From contig JADANN010000229.1 in NCBI GenBank assembly GCA_018806985.1, positions 33,857 through 97,856 on the forward strand: a stretch of 64,000 bases of DNA, given 5' to 3'. The notes under the pieces were generated by a model, which saw nothing but the letters and a program-made list of their open reading frames with translations, did no database searches and was not told the DNA's origin. Every line of letters begins with the position of its first letter. The stretch's first letter is position 1. Source of the DNA: Angiostrongylus vasorum. Lineage: Eukaryota; Nematoda; Chromadorea; Rhabditida; Metastrongylidae. Positions 1 through 24,355 of the stretch are shown piece by piece. The translations under genes and the position numbers were made by a program.

Positions 1-204
1 ATTAAGTGAACCTTTGTCACTATTATCCGACAGTGATGACACTGCCTCAACATGTTGGAAAGTAGAAGATGAATGTTGATGAGTTCGCACAGTTGGCGAA
101 GTCGAAGAAGTATCTGACGTATTTTTGACACCATTATTAAGATCGCCAACAGAGGGAGAAATATCCATTGCTATCGGTTTTGGTGCGATGCCATGACCAG
201 GAGC
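1..204 (-). CDS. Partial coding exon, Ser/Thr-rich, runs off window
   Basis: On the minus strand an AATGCAG acceptor at 205-210 opens a frame that stays open to the window edge, about 67 codons. It is rich in Ser, Thr, His and Asp (it contains DISPSVGDLNNGV and SSLSDNSDKGSLN) and looks like a disordered linker. It lies downstream of, and on the same strand as, the multi-zinc-finger gene, so it may be a later exon of that gene. It needs two leftover bases from the preceding exon, and I could not find a donor that supplies them, so the link is unproven. Confidence 0.6.
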
Positions 205-321
205 CTGCATTAAAAAACCGTATCAACTAGTCAACTTGCCGCACTCTTCTAAATCATTATTAAAAAGTAGGTTTCGGATCATTTCTGGAGAATAAAGCAC
301 TCACAACCGATGAGCTTTCGC

Positions 322-606
322 ATGGATAAAGGATTAAGGATAAAGCTCTCGGTGTTGATCAATCCCTGAGGGATACGCCATGCATTCGACTTCACTAAGC
401 ATCGTTTGGAGGTGAGTAAATACAGATCAGGCCTTTACAATGACTCGCGGTGGCCTAGCGATGTATCGGCCAGTACTGCTATACTCCCAGACAAGTCTGA
501 TATCAATTTGCCGACCCTGGAAGGATGGAAGGCTTAGTGGGCCATGGGCGCGGGATCGATTCCAAGTATTTGTTTCAGGGCACCAACGACCACTGCGCCA
601 CATGCA
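322..606 (-). mobile_element. SINE A copy (tRNA-derived)
   Basis: Minus-strand copy of a roughly 280-bp family. The tRNA-like head lies at the right end, where the reverse complement reads as a GCGCAGTGG A-box-like run followed by a GGATCGATTCC-type B box. The tail (AAAGCTCTCGGTGTTGATCAA) is at the left. The two overlapping open frames here are translations of the repeat. Confidence 0.85.
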
Positions 607-772
607 CTCTTCGCACAGAATATAGTCGTAAATACCAGTTAAAGGAAACCTGATTCCATTGTTCAATATCACGGCCAGCTCCTTCAAAAAAACTTCATTA
701 AACAGAAAGTTAAGGTGTATGGTATGATCTAACCATACTGCCATAACACTTAAAGATAGCATTTGCAATAAC

Positions 773-1107
773 CTTCAAAACTCCTGCATTTCTATATGTT
801 TCAGCGACAGAGCACGACGCTGCAATCTTTAAAACGGAAACTGGATACAAATTTCGTGCGCGCCTACTAGCATATTTAGGATATGTTTTAAACCCAACGT
901 GATACCCTGTAAACATAAAATGCCTCACCTCAACAACTCGCGCAATCATCTGTTCACCGTTGTCTTCTACGTAACTAGGCATGATCGAACTCGGATACGG
1001 GACAGGATCGGCAGCTTCAACACCTACTTCTGTCGATAGCGCAGCTTGAGTTGTTTCACCATTGCCTACGAGGGCTACAACATCACTACCAATATCGAAA
1101 TTATCGT
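773..1107 (-). CDS. Probable coding exon, unassigned
   Basis: A TTTGCAG acceptor at 1108-1114 opens a frame of about 110 codons that begins acidic (DDNFDIGSDVVALV) and continues through MIARVVEV and GFKTYPKYASRRARN to a possible GAAG|GTTATT donor. An alternative donor (GAG|GTGAGG) would end it at 929. It sits on the strand of the zinc-finger gene, about 1.4 kb downstream of the last exon I could phase-join, and its start phase does not match that exon, so one exon may be missing. No domain recognised. Confidence 0.6.
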
Positions 1108-1179
1108 CTGCAAACAGATTTCGGTAACAGATGCAAAGAACAGCTAAGAATAACGTATTCTTATCTTTCTACATGCACA

Positions 1180-1560
1180 TGTCGAAAATGAATCTACCTA
1201 GTTCGTCTATCTAGAAATCTCCTGTAAAGCACAATTGTTGTCGACGAAGCGGCGAACTCGTCACGGGTCGCAAGCTTCACCGAATGATTGACAAATACTA
1301 CGGACAATCAACCACAATGAAAAAGGCGAAACAAAGGACGCGCATGATGTGCTGGTGAACGCATTATCCTCCGGAAAGGGTAATAGCGCTTTCGTTTCCC
1401 ACTGCAGACACTTGCGGTCGGGAGTTGTGCAAATATCTCGGCGTCATTATGGTCAATTTCGCATAATGCCCTGCAGTGGAAAATGTAGCCAGGTAGTGAA
1501 TAATAAAGGTAACATTGTGATCTCAGCTATGGACAGTCTTTAGCATTACGAATGTCACAT
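1180..1560. repeat. Family D palindrome-type repeat, degenerate copy
   Basis: Shares the words GGCGAAACAAAGGACGCGCATG, CCGGAAAGGGTAATAGCGC and TTGTGCAAATATCTCGGCGTC with the copies at 31.9-32.6 kb and 62.2 kb. The small plus-strand ORF at 1349-1543 lies inside it and is not a gene. Confidence 0.65.
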
Positions 1561-1761
1561 CCGTAATTACTGAAGGACCTGCATATGGCCAAATGCAGCA
1601 GAATCATTTTTTCCAAAGTTCTTGATAAATTAATGGAGTTCTATACAGTGTGGATCACTCATATTCGGTAAGAAAAAAACAGCACAAGTAACCTGACTGA
1701 TCTTCGATTCACCTCTTTTTTCAGGCAAGTTACGATGTGAAGCAAAACCACAAAGAGGATA

Positions 1762-2200
1762 CGGCATGAGCAAAACTCGGAACCTCAGCTGGGCTTCGAA
1801 TCCGCGACTACCCTTACCGGAAGCTCACGTGCTATTCACCACACCAACCAAGACCCTTGCTTTCCAGTCTTTCAGCCTGTTTTTTTTTTTCTTCTCTATC
1901 GATGCTATCCGCATTCTTAGTAAAAAGAGTAGGCAGCAAATAAAGAGCTAAGACATTTTGATTTAAACAGCAGCTTCCGCTTAACTGGAATCATTCTCGA
2001 TTTATGTTCCCCAGATCATTTCCGTTGACAGGTGATTGCTGATAGCACTGATACAGTGAAAAAACTGGCTGAAAGGAATGCAGAGCAAGCGCTTTGGTTG
2101 GTGCGGTGGCTAGCACGTGAGATTCGCGGATTCGCGGTCCACCTAAGATTCCGAGTTTTGCTCATAATTCAGCATCCTAAACGAAATCTAGTGTAGTTGT
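1762..2200. repeat. Inverted repeat with tRNA-like arms (family D related)
   Basis: The left arm (1765-1880, GAGCAAAACTCGGAACCTCAG ... TTCGAATCCGCG) is the imperfect reverse complement of the right arm (2085-2190, ... GGATTCGCGGTCCACC ... CCGAGTTTTGCTC). The arms carry a B-box-like TTCGAATCC. The spacer holds a poly-T tract and AT-rich filler. No gene. Confidence 0.7.
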
Positions 2201-2517
2201 GTGACTTTGTCGTCTTTGAAAATGGAGTTTTTAACGCCGAAGGAATACTGTGCTCTCTTTCTTACGAACTAAAAATAACGAAAATATACGAAACGCGATG
2301 AAACCTACTTTGTTTCCAATCAACCAATGCGTCAAGCTTATTTACGTACACTTCTGAACCGTCCTCATTTCCTGTAGGAAGGGGCTGAAACCACTTTTCA
2401 TACCAATTCGAAATACAGCAGATGATTACACGAACGAACGTATCCTATAGTCTCCCACAAAAACTGTTTGCACCGATTACGAAACAAACTGTTTACACCC
2501 CAGACGATCTAACCTAC

Positions 2518-17144
<14,627 letters not shown>

Positions 17145-17628
17145 CTAAAAGAAAAATTAAAGTTTGTTAAAATTAAAGAAAACACATGTTTACAGATTGT
17201 AGATGTGTTTCACATCAAAAAACCTCGTTTATCTGGGTTGTAAAGAAAGGGCCTCAACAATGAGAATGCGCCTGGGAGAAAGGATGCAATAATAACGTTA
17301 GTCGAGGCACCGTGATAGATCCACAGACAAAGTGTGATGAAAAAAAGAATAAGGATCGATAGCGAAAAGCTTCACCGTGTCTGGAATGCTGACAATATGG
17401 TGCACACTAGACGACGGCCATGCAGACCAAAACTTGAGCGACTTCGTTTGAGGATGTGGAAGTAGGCGTTTCCAGATGGATGCAAAAACGATAACCATGA
17501 AGAAAGGGTCTTGCGTGCTATACGAAGCTTCTATTCACTGTTATCATCGGAAGTATCAGTATCTTTACCTAGGACGGAGAGTTAAGATTATTTGGGACCT
17601 GTGAGCGAACGTACATAACAAAAAAGCT

Positions 17629-17806
17629 TTAGGAGTTGAGATTAGCCAGAAGTAAGAAATATAAATTAGCGAAGAATACGATTAACAGCATGACTGGCAG
17701 CAACAACCAAGGCTTGACACTGGCAAACTTGCTAACATCATAATCTCCAAGACGCTGTGCACATGTTGACGCTTTATGTGGTGAATCCTCATCCGGAGGC
17801 AAACCT
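17629..17806 (-). CDS. Terminal exon with C-terminal membrane segment
   Basis: An acceptor at GCTGGAAG opens a frame ending in TAA at 17629-17631. After a hydrophilic part (GLPPDEDSPHKASTCAQRLG) comes a run of about 22 hydrophobic residues (WLLLPVMLLIVFFANLYFLL) and only a few more residues, the layout of a tail-anchored or single-pass protein of the ER or nuclear envelope. The same strand carries the exon chain above 18.1 kb, so this may be its end, but the phase to 18128 does not fit and an exon may be missing. Confidence 0.65.
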
Positions 17807-20800
17807 CTTCCAGCAGTCAAACAGAACAGATACCGAAAATATAGAAACAATGATGTGGACCTATGGATAATATACACCGTGCAAATCTACGTAAATCCTG
17901 CCAAGAATTAGCCTTAATTATTCAACACCATATTCATTGCAAAAAGAAAACGGCTGAAACGAACTTGCAAAAAGCCACTTTGAAAACAAAAGATGATGCA
18001 TTTCGCATTTCTGTGATTAATAACCGAGTTTAAATTTAGCACGTTTCAAAGATGTGCACAGAAATTAATGGTTATAACTGGATATATTCGATGACCATAA
18101 GATTCTAGGTGATACTTGTGGTGACACTTGTACTAAGGCAACCAGACGACATGTTTTCACACACCATGATGGTCTCAGCATTTCGTCAACCTTTTTTGTC
18201 TCCAAGTCATCATCCAATGCGGTAGTCGAGTGTGTGGCTTAGCAGCAACTTTAGAATATGTTAAATTCCCCTCTAGTCGATACCTTGAAAACGATCTGTC
18301 AACTAATCTTCTAACCGTCCTTAAGCAAATACACGTTTTCAAGCCATGCTTGGAGGCATCCAAGCATTCAACACGAGCGACAATTAATCCTTATGGACCG
18401 GAAACAGGCTTGCTGCCTCACGACTTGGAATCTTGCAAAACGATACTCCAGGACGACTCATTAGGACAAACCATTGTAGTAATAAAGGTAACAAGTTGAT
18501 ACGGATCAAAAAACCAGTACGGGAAGGAATATGGATGTACCTGTACATCAGCAAAAGACTGCCATGTCTCTTGAATGGTACAACATGAACTCTTAATTGG
18601 TCGTAGCTTCCTACTTGACTCCAATAAATGTGTTTCACTAGAAAGTGATGAACTTTCTGTCATGTTCATACCAAATGGAAACTCTCGCAACGGCATCGTT
18701 TCACTATGGATACTGATATCATTCCATTCTGAAAAACCAATGAATTAGGGTCAGAACTGCAGTGGCGAATCTTTTTATTGCCAATGTACCTTCTGCTGTT
18801 GTGATTTTATCAGAGGCATTCTTTTTCAAAGCAAGCTTCCTCGCAGCATTTTCCCATGCTAGTCGCTTTGGCAAAGGCAACATATTCCACTGAAATATTC
18901 TAACAATATATAGGGCGAAATAAACTAAGTGCTAATATGTTTACATCGTGCAACTTCCCATCTCCCCTACTTACTACGAATCAAAAACAAAGCAAAACAA
19001 ACGGAATAATACACTATTAAGTGTAAAATAACTGCTTCCTCTGGTATACGTAAGTATAGGAACCAAATAGAGCTTCACTGTAACACCACGACAAAACAAA
19101 CCTTTCAAAGGAAGTTCATAATTATTTAGGTACTACTCTGTAAAAAATTTTTCAATGTCGTTTAGTAAGATGAAATAAAGATATTATTGCCTCTTTGCAA
19201 CAAATGTAAAAGAACGTACAACTTCTAACTCACTTTGAAAAAAAATACTGAAGAAAAAGCCAGAACTCACAACATGTCGTAGTACCTGCGCGTGCTGCAG
19301 AACGTCGTCAACATTATTGTTCACGACATACCTATCCGTGGTCAAACGACTAAAATTCTTTCAAAATAAAAGTAGTAATCACTCTACAACAAAGAACAGT
19401 AAAAAAGTTCAAATCGTCGCTCACAATAAAGAAGCCATCATATCATCAGTGACACAGCTGGTCATCAAGCGAAAACCACTGCCAGCGTTTACTAGCGCAT
19501 CAAGACTGTCGACACGCCCCACATTCAACCTGTGCACCGGATCGGGAATCGTCGGTGGCAGTGTAGGCAAGTGTTTCTCATATGACAACACTTCTTCCTC
19601 AAAAATAGAAGCCGTTAATACTATGTGAAAATGGTGACAGCTTAAGAAACGTGACAATGAGATTTTTTCAAAATTGATCTCACTTGTAAAAAATCGTCGG
19701 ATTTCTGTTTCATCGGAAGAAGTAAGTGGCGTCTTTCCATCATGTCCGTGATTTCCCACAGCACCAGGACGTCCTCCATCACGGCCACGTACGCAGCCAC
19801 TGTTACTCTTCAAAAAAAAATATAAAAAATGTTGTGATCCATGAACACGCTTACCGTTATTTCAAAAATAATCAGAATGTCATAGCAGTCACGACAGTCA
19901 TACTCACATTTTTTCAATAAATCTACTTTTTCAACACTTCCTCTTTAAACAACTTCTTTTGCTTATGTGTTCTAGTAATCTACAGTAAATAATAAATCGG
20001 TAGACTCAAGAAAGCAAATTAACCAGCATTCTACTGAAGAAATTTAGCAAATAAGTCCAGAAACGAAAGAAAACCAGAAATTCAGTTGCAGTGGTGTAGT
20101 ATCAACAGTGAACTTGTAGAGAAAGAGCTTTGGGAACAAAAACCAAAAGTTACACCAAATCTGTCACAAACACGACGTTTAGTCTAACCGTTTTGAACGA
20201 AATCGAGATATTTAACGCTCTCAGCCATTAGTTTCGGATTCTTGACTCGGCTTTCATAAGATCAAGTGGTTATGGAAAACCATTGACAAATTTCAAATAC
20301 ACATGCGACCCCCGATATACGTTAATTTTAATGTATTTGATGCGAAACTAACGGCCACTTTCAAGTCTGATTCAACATATTTCAGCTCAAGAATTTCAGT
20401 GATTGAAAAGCCGAAATTGTTCATTTTCAGCAAGCAACTACAAACGTTCTACATCTGCCAGATGCAATACTTACTTTCCCAAGACCGCAAACATGTCTTC
20501 CCCTTTTCTTACGCAGGAAGACTTGACTTTCTTTTGGAGAATCTGGATAAGAAAAATTTTCACACCTACAAATCTAAACCTTCATTCGCTTACTTCCACT
20601 TCCCTGCAGATATCTACTCGTCCTTCTTCTACATTGCTTTTGTGGCCCCTCTTTTTCTGTAGCTCCCGAATAAGGGACTTCGCGTGGTTCCATCCCACTC
20701 ACTTTCTCACGTATGTGCTCCTATAAAGTAGATTTCATATGAAAACAACACTATAGAAACTCAATTATCAATAAGAAGCACTTGAACAACATGTTTTCAA

Positions 20801-22003
20801 AAAATAGTTCATATTCAGCCACATTTCTCTGTTTTACTTACCAATCGCTCATACTATATCGTAAAGAAATATTTCAGTCACAGTTACATCGATCTACTTG
20901 ACAACTTAGGGAAGACAAATTAGGACGTCTTTTGATCATTATCCTCGAAGTGGGTGGGGGATGCCTTGTAGGGCAGTAGGTAGAGGTACCCCTGCAAAGC
21001 ACACATGGATGCTAGTTCGATTCCAAGCCTCTGCTCACCACATCTTCCAACTCTCTGCAGTGGCAAATTGGTACAAGACTTGTCTGGAGGATTGCAGCAT
21101 TGACTTGATACGTGGGTACGCCACCTTAACCCATTATAAAGATCAGATCAACTCTAAGATGCCTGATGAAGTAGAATGCATTGCGCAACACCTAGGGATC
21201 CACCAACTCAGAAAGCCTTATCCTTTTACTCTCTAATTCAACACTGAAAGTGTTGTAAATAAGTTCACTCCAGCTATGTGTGTGGGTGGGAGTGGGGGTC
21301 AATTTGGAAACGATTTATAAGTAGGCACCGATTTAAAATCCATTTGCGTTCATTAACAGTGCTGCTTCAATGAGCCAAGTATGGCTCAGACGTGCGAAAA
21401 TATTTGCGACTTACAACATTGAGCAGATATTCTTCAGCTCATAATTAACCTTGTTAATTGAAAAAAAGCTGCCGGACTGTACAGATATCCGCCAGCAAGG
21501 AACAATTCTTCTTATTCTACAAATAGTAATAAATATAGTTTCCTAGATCTCAAAAAATAGTCTCTCACGCGTCTCCAACATTAGTATTTATATCTAGGAA
21601 ATCGAAGTGACTGAACAAGCAAAATATGTTCCGTCAAGACAGAAAGTGCTTCCAGGGCATCATTGATGCGGTCAGCTGCCTCGCTGCGTTAAAACATTTA
21701 AAACCAAAATGTCGTTTTCACCTTTTTTTGAACATCTGAATCATAAGTAAATTTAAAATCCGGCTGAGCTGTTGAAAAGCAGTAAAATCATTAGAGAATT
21801 ACGGCAAAGCCTCGTCTATAGTAATGTCATGATCTCAACTCCTTGTGTACAACTTTCACCAAAACAGATAAGGCAGCTGACGAAAACTAGGCCTCGTCGT
21901 CAATTTACTAAGATATCTATCGTCCTTCATCAAATAATTCTGCCCATACACTGGCCACTTAAACTGCGCTCTTTCTTCTTTGATTTGTAAAGACCACATT
22001 TCC
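17629..22003 (-). CDS. Unrecognised gene, many short phased exons
   Basis: Two phase-coherent blocks on the minus strand. Block 1: 22003-21952, 21907-21860, 21683-21617, 20720-20594, 20542-20475, 20385-20303, 20250-20189. Block 2: 19807-19684, 19620-19425, 19349-19271, 18889-18790, 18728-18541. Then 18389-18333 and 18237-18128 (phased to each other) and the terminal exon at 17806. All junctions inside blocks are GT/AG with matching phase, which is hard to get by chance. The peptide is basic at first, then helical and acidic-Pro-rich. I recognise no domain. If the last exon belongs, the product is anchored in a membrane by its C-terminus. Its stop lies about 0.5 kb upstream of the first zinc-finger exon on the same strand, a spacing compatible with a nematode operon. 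Confidence 0.6.
18128..18237 (-). CDS. Unrecognised gene, exon (acidic)
   Basis: Acceptor GCTAAG, donor CAA|GTGTCA. Encodes THSTTALDDDLETKKVDEML then RPSWCVKTCRLVALVQ. Phase fits exon 18389-18333. Confidence 0.55.
18333..18389 (-). CDS. Unrecognised gene, short exon
   Basis: Acceptor CATAAG, donor ACGT|GTATTT. Encodes LIVARVECLDASKHGLKT. A longer read-through frame exists, but the short form joins the next exon in phase. Confidence 0.5.
18541..18728 (-). CDS. Unrecognised gene, exon
   Basis: Acceptor TTTTTCAG, donor GTACAG|GTACAT. Encodes EWNDISIHSETMPLREFPFG, then a Ser-rich part (TESSSLSSETHLLESS) and IQETWQSFADVQ. Phase fits exon 18889-18790. Confidence 0.72.
18790..18889 (-). CDS. Unrecognised gene, exon
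   Basis: Acceptor ATTTCAG, donor GAAG|GTACAT. Encodes WNMLPLPKRLAWENAARKLA then LKKNASDKITTAE, amphipathic and basic. Confidence 0.75.
19271..19349 (-). CDS. Unrecognised gene, exon
   Basis: Acceptor AATTTTAG, donor GTT|GTGAGT. Encodes RLTTDRYVVNNNVDDVLQHA then QVLRHV. Phase matches both neighbours. Confidence 0.72.
19425..19620 (-). CDS. Unrecognised gene, longest exon
   Basis: Acceptor TTTCACATAG, donor TTATT|GTGAGC. Encodes SIFEEEVLSYEKHLPTLPPT then a helical part with VGRVDSLDALVNAGSGFRLM. Pro-rich junction between two helical stretches. Confidence 0.76.
19684..19807 (-). CDS. Unrecognised gene, exon (Gly/Arg-rich)
   Basis: Acceptor TTTTTGAAG, donor ACAA|GTGAGA. Encodes SNSGCVRGRDGGRPGAVGNH then KTPLTSSDETEIRRFF. 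Phase fits exon 19620. Confidence 0.68.
20189..20250 (-). CDS. Unrecognised gene, exon
   Basis: Acceptor TATGAAAG, donor AACG|GTTAGA. Encodes RVKNPKLMAESVKYLDFVQN. Phase fits exon 20385; the join to 19807 was not resolved. Confidence 0.6.
20303..20385 (-). CDS. Unrecognised gene, exon
   Basis: Acceptor TTCTTGAG, donor GCAT|GTGTAT. Encodes LKYVESDLKVAVSFASNTLK then LTYIGGR, beta-strand-like. The plus-strand ORFs of 107-119 codons over 20.3-20.7 kb are shadows of this and the next two exons. Confidence 0.6.
20475..20542 (-). CDS. Unrecognised gene, exon (basic)
   Basis: Acceptor TTATCCAG, donor AAA|GTAAGT. Encodes SPKESQVFLRKKRGRHVCGL, a basic cluster that could be a nuclear-localisation or lipid-contact patch. 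Phase fits. Confidence 0.68.
20594..20720 (-). CDS. Unrecognised gene, exon
   Basis: Acceptor CTTTATAG, donor GGAA|GTAAGC. Encodes EHIREKVSGMEPREVPYSGA then EKEGPQKQCRRRTSRYLQ, charged and likely disordered. Confidence 0.7.
20955..21235 (+). mobile_element. SINE A copy, in intron
   Basis: Head GTAGGGCAGTAGGTAGAGGTACC, B-box-like TAGTTCGATTCC, middle GGTACAAGACTTGTCTGGAGG, tail GATCCACCAACTCAGAAAGCC. It lies between two minus-strand exons. The ORF across it is not a gene. Confidence 0.82.
21617..21683 (-). CDS. Unrecognised gene, exon (helical)
   Basis: Acceptor TTAACGCAG, donor CTT|GTTCAG. Encodes EAADRINDALEALSVLTEHI, a strongly amphipathic helix. Phase matches neighbours across 0.9 kb that contains the SINE. 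Confidence 0.65.
21860..21907 (-). CDS. Unrecognised gene, short exon
   Basis: Acceptor ATCTTAG, donor TTTG|GTGAAA. Encodes KLTTRPSFRQLPYLF. Phase fits on both sides. Confidence 0.55.
21952..22003 (-). CDS. Unrecognised gene, most upstream exon found
   Basis: Acceptor CTTTAAG, donor CCA|GTGTAT. Encodes KCGLYKSKKKERSLSG. Upstream exons must exist, because no start codon is here. A further frame at about 22125-22196 (DISGWKVPGNESNQNDW) may be one. Confidence 0.5.
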
Positions 22004-22294
22004 CTTAAAGCAGGCATAAATTTTAATCAACTTTTTCTTTCTCATTTGAAGTTGCAATGAATCAAAAAATGTTGAGCTTTATTTTCCATGTCACGCTACC
22101 CGAAATCCCACATTGAAAAAATCCAATCATTTTGATTCGATTCGTTTCCTGGGACCTTCCATCCACTGATGTCCTGAAAATTTCATGCAGATTTGACGGT
22201 TTTAGTCCAATTTACGAACATCGCTCAAGTGCATCTCGAGTTGACTCTTCCTGGTGTATTAGGATATCGTGTTAGGGCAACCTCAGTTTAATTG

Positions 22295-22435
22295 AAGGGA
22301 ATGAATGAACTGCTCTCAGAAAAGTCTGGTACAAATTTACCGACCGCGATGGGACAGAAGGCTTACTGGGCCCGTTGTGGCGTCGAATCAAGGCTTTGCA
22401 TGTGCCGAACGTTAAGCGCGCCACAAGCTTAAAAC
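22295..22435 (-). mobile_element. SINE A fragment
   Basis: CTCTCAGAAAAGTCTGGTACAAATTTACCGACC and ATGGGACAGAAGGCTTACTGGGCCCG match the centre of SINE A. Confidence 0.7.
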
Positions 22436-22819
22436 CAATTTTATTTCCTTCAATTTAAACGTGTGCATATAAACGTAGCCGTATCTTAAAGTTTTACTGC
22501 CTCATCGTAGTGGAGAGTTTCCCTGTACCCAACATCTCTGTGGGTGGGATTAGTTAGTCCACTAAGTTCACCAAATTTGAAGACCTCATTCCAATATGAG
22601 AACTCAGCAGTAAGAGACATGTTTTAGCAAACACCCAAAAAACCTATAGAGGACTACCCTGTCGCCAAGAACAATAAAAATAGAAGCAGGGTAAGGAACT
22701 GGGGAAGAGATGGTTCCAAATAGAGGTAAAAAAAATTAGGGTAAAAAATTAGCGGTGCAAAAAAGGCGGAAAAGGGTTGGGGCAAAAAGCTGCCAGAAGA
22801 AAGGTAAATCGAGGGACCG

Positions 22820-22930
22820 AAGGGTGCAGTGGGTAACTCGTGAGATTTCGCAAAGTGTAATCGCGGGTTCGAAACTGGCCTAAGTTAGAGTTTTGCAGTT
22901 ATCTCAGCATCATTGTGGTTGTATTTGCAA
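22820..22930 (+). repeat. Family D head fragment (tRNA-like)
   Basis: GGTGCAGTGGGTAACTCGTGAG (A-box-like), then ATCGCGGGTTCGAAACTGG (B box), then AGAGTTTTGCAGTTATCTCAGCATC, the order expected of a tRNA-derived element. The rest of 22436-22819 holds nothing recognisable. Confidence 0.65.
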
Positions 22931-23044
22931 ATGCGCAAACCTTCGTAATAATGCAGCTCAAACAAGCAAAACTCAGTGAGCATGTTTGCATTGCAAAAGG
23001 GACTATTAGATGTTTTACTGGTACACTCCCACTTTATATGATGG

Positions 23045-23440
23045 TAAAATGGGTTACCCTTCCAACGGTTTACCGCCTCATCGTGGCTGGGAGGTGTTCC
23101 TATGTGTCGGACTGCGATGTAGAGCGGGGAGATTCGTCGCCCGCTAGGGTCTCCCAAGCTGAGAAGGAGTCCAGCGTTTCAATCAAGAAGCCTAGCTAAG
23201 AGTAAACCAATACCAGGATCCACCACCGTCCTGGTATCAAAGTCGCATGGTGGCAAATCTCCCTCTGATCCACAAGGGCTGCGACTGCCTGTCGTGGTGA
23301 CGATCTGGGGGAGACTTCGGCCAGGCTGTCCTGGGGATTCCAGGGAACCACAATGGCTTAGCCAGCAAGTCTCCGAAGAATGGTGATTGTGCTAGGATCC
23401 GCTTAACTAGTGAGGACGGGCCGTTCAAGTATCAAGTAAG
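23045..23440 (-). repeat. Family C repeat, full copy
   Basis: Reversed copy from CCAACGGTTTACCGCCTCATC to GACGGGCCGTTCAAGTATCAAG. ORFs on both strands across it recur in every copy and are not genes. Confidence 0.87.
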
Positions 23441-23504
23441 TAAACTGCGTTACAAGTGACACAAGGAACACATACACACGTACATAGATACGCATATGCA
23501 TGCG

Positions 23505-23700
23505 CGTATAGCGCAGTGGTTAAAGGTGCTCAATACACTCACGGTCGCTCATTCCACACTAAGGCACGCTCAATCCAAGTCAGCTCTCCTTCCGGAGTGG
23601 TCAAAACGCGGTACCACAATAGCCTGCGAGGATAAAAGCACTGAGGCGATACATTCTTGGGTCACCGCGCAACATTGTTTAGCCCAAGTATGGACGATTC
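23505..23700 (+). mobile_element. SINE A-like copy, diverged
   Basis: GCGCGTATAGCGCAGTGGTTAAAGGTGCTCAATACAC (A box), ATCCAAGTCAGCTC, then GGTACCACAATAGCCTGCGAGGAT and CGATACATTCTTGGGTCACCGCG, parallel to the SINE A consensus. Confidence 0.65.
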
Positions 23701-23819
23701 TATACCTAAGACATTTACAGAGGCCTACCAATTCCCTCTACATTAAACATATTTACACACATTTTTTTAACATTACACGACATATCATCACATATAACGC
23801 AGCGTATCCAAGCCCTTCA

Positions 23820-24100
23820 TTGATTTGATTCATTCCCTCGAAAAAACCATCCACGAAGGTCTTCAAACATTTCGAGTGTGGCTTCGGCTGCTGTTCGAGA
23901 TTTTTTTCGTCTTCGTTCATGAATACCTTTGAGCGCTGGTCGGGTCGATTCTCTCTGGAGCCAGATTAGAGTGCTTTCAGTTGGATTGCAGCCACAAAAC
24001 CGACCTCGAAGAGATGAAAGGCTTGGTGAGTCCGAGGCAGGATCGAACCAGCACTGCACTTGTGATGACTGAATGAATGACATCCACTGCGCTACCCGCC
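23820..24100 (-). mobile_element. SINE B-like copy
   Basis: Right end CCACTGCGCTACCCGCC reversed is GGCGGGTAGCGCAGTGG, with GGTTCGATCCTGCC as B box. The left part CTTCAAACATTTCGAGTGTGG parallels the SINE B tail (CGAAATGTTCGAGGAC). Confidence 0.75.
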
Positions 24101-24104
24101 TACC

Positions 24105-24298
24105 ATATATATATGTGTATATATATAAACATATATATATAGATACAAATATACGTAGATGTACATGTAACCGCACATGCTTATGTACACGTACTTAAAC
24201 AAAAATATACGTACGTATGTATATATATGTATATACATATATGTATATATATATATATACATATATGTATATGTATATATATACATATATATATATAC

Positions 24299-24352
<54 letters not shown>
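24105..24352. repeat. TA/CATA microsatellite
   Basis: About 250 bp of TATA with GTATATACATATATGTA interruptions. Tyr/Ile/Met-repeat ORFs on both strands are artefacts. Confidence 0.95.

Positions 24353-24355
<3 letters not shown>

Noticed and set aside
20303..20726. Plus-strand ORFs of 119 and 107 codons
   Set aside because: They are the complement of three minus exons that join in phase with good splice sites.
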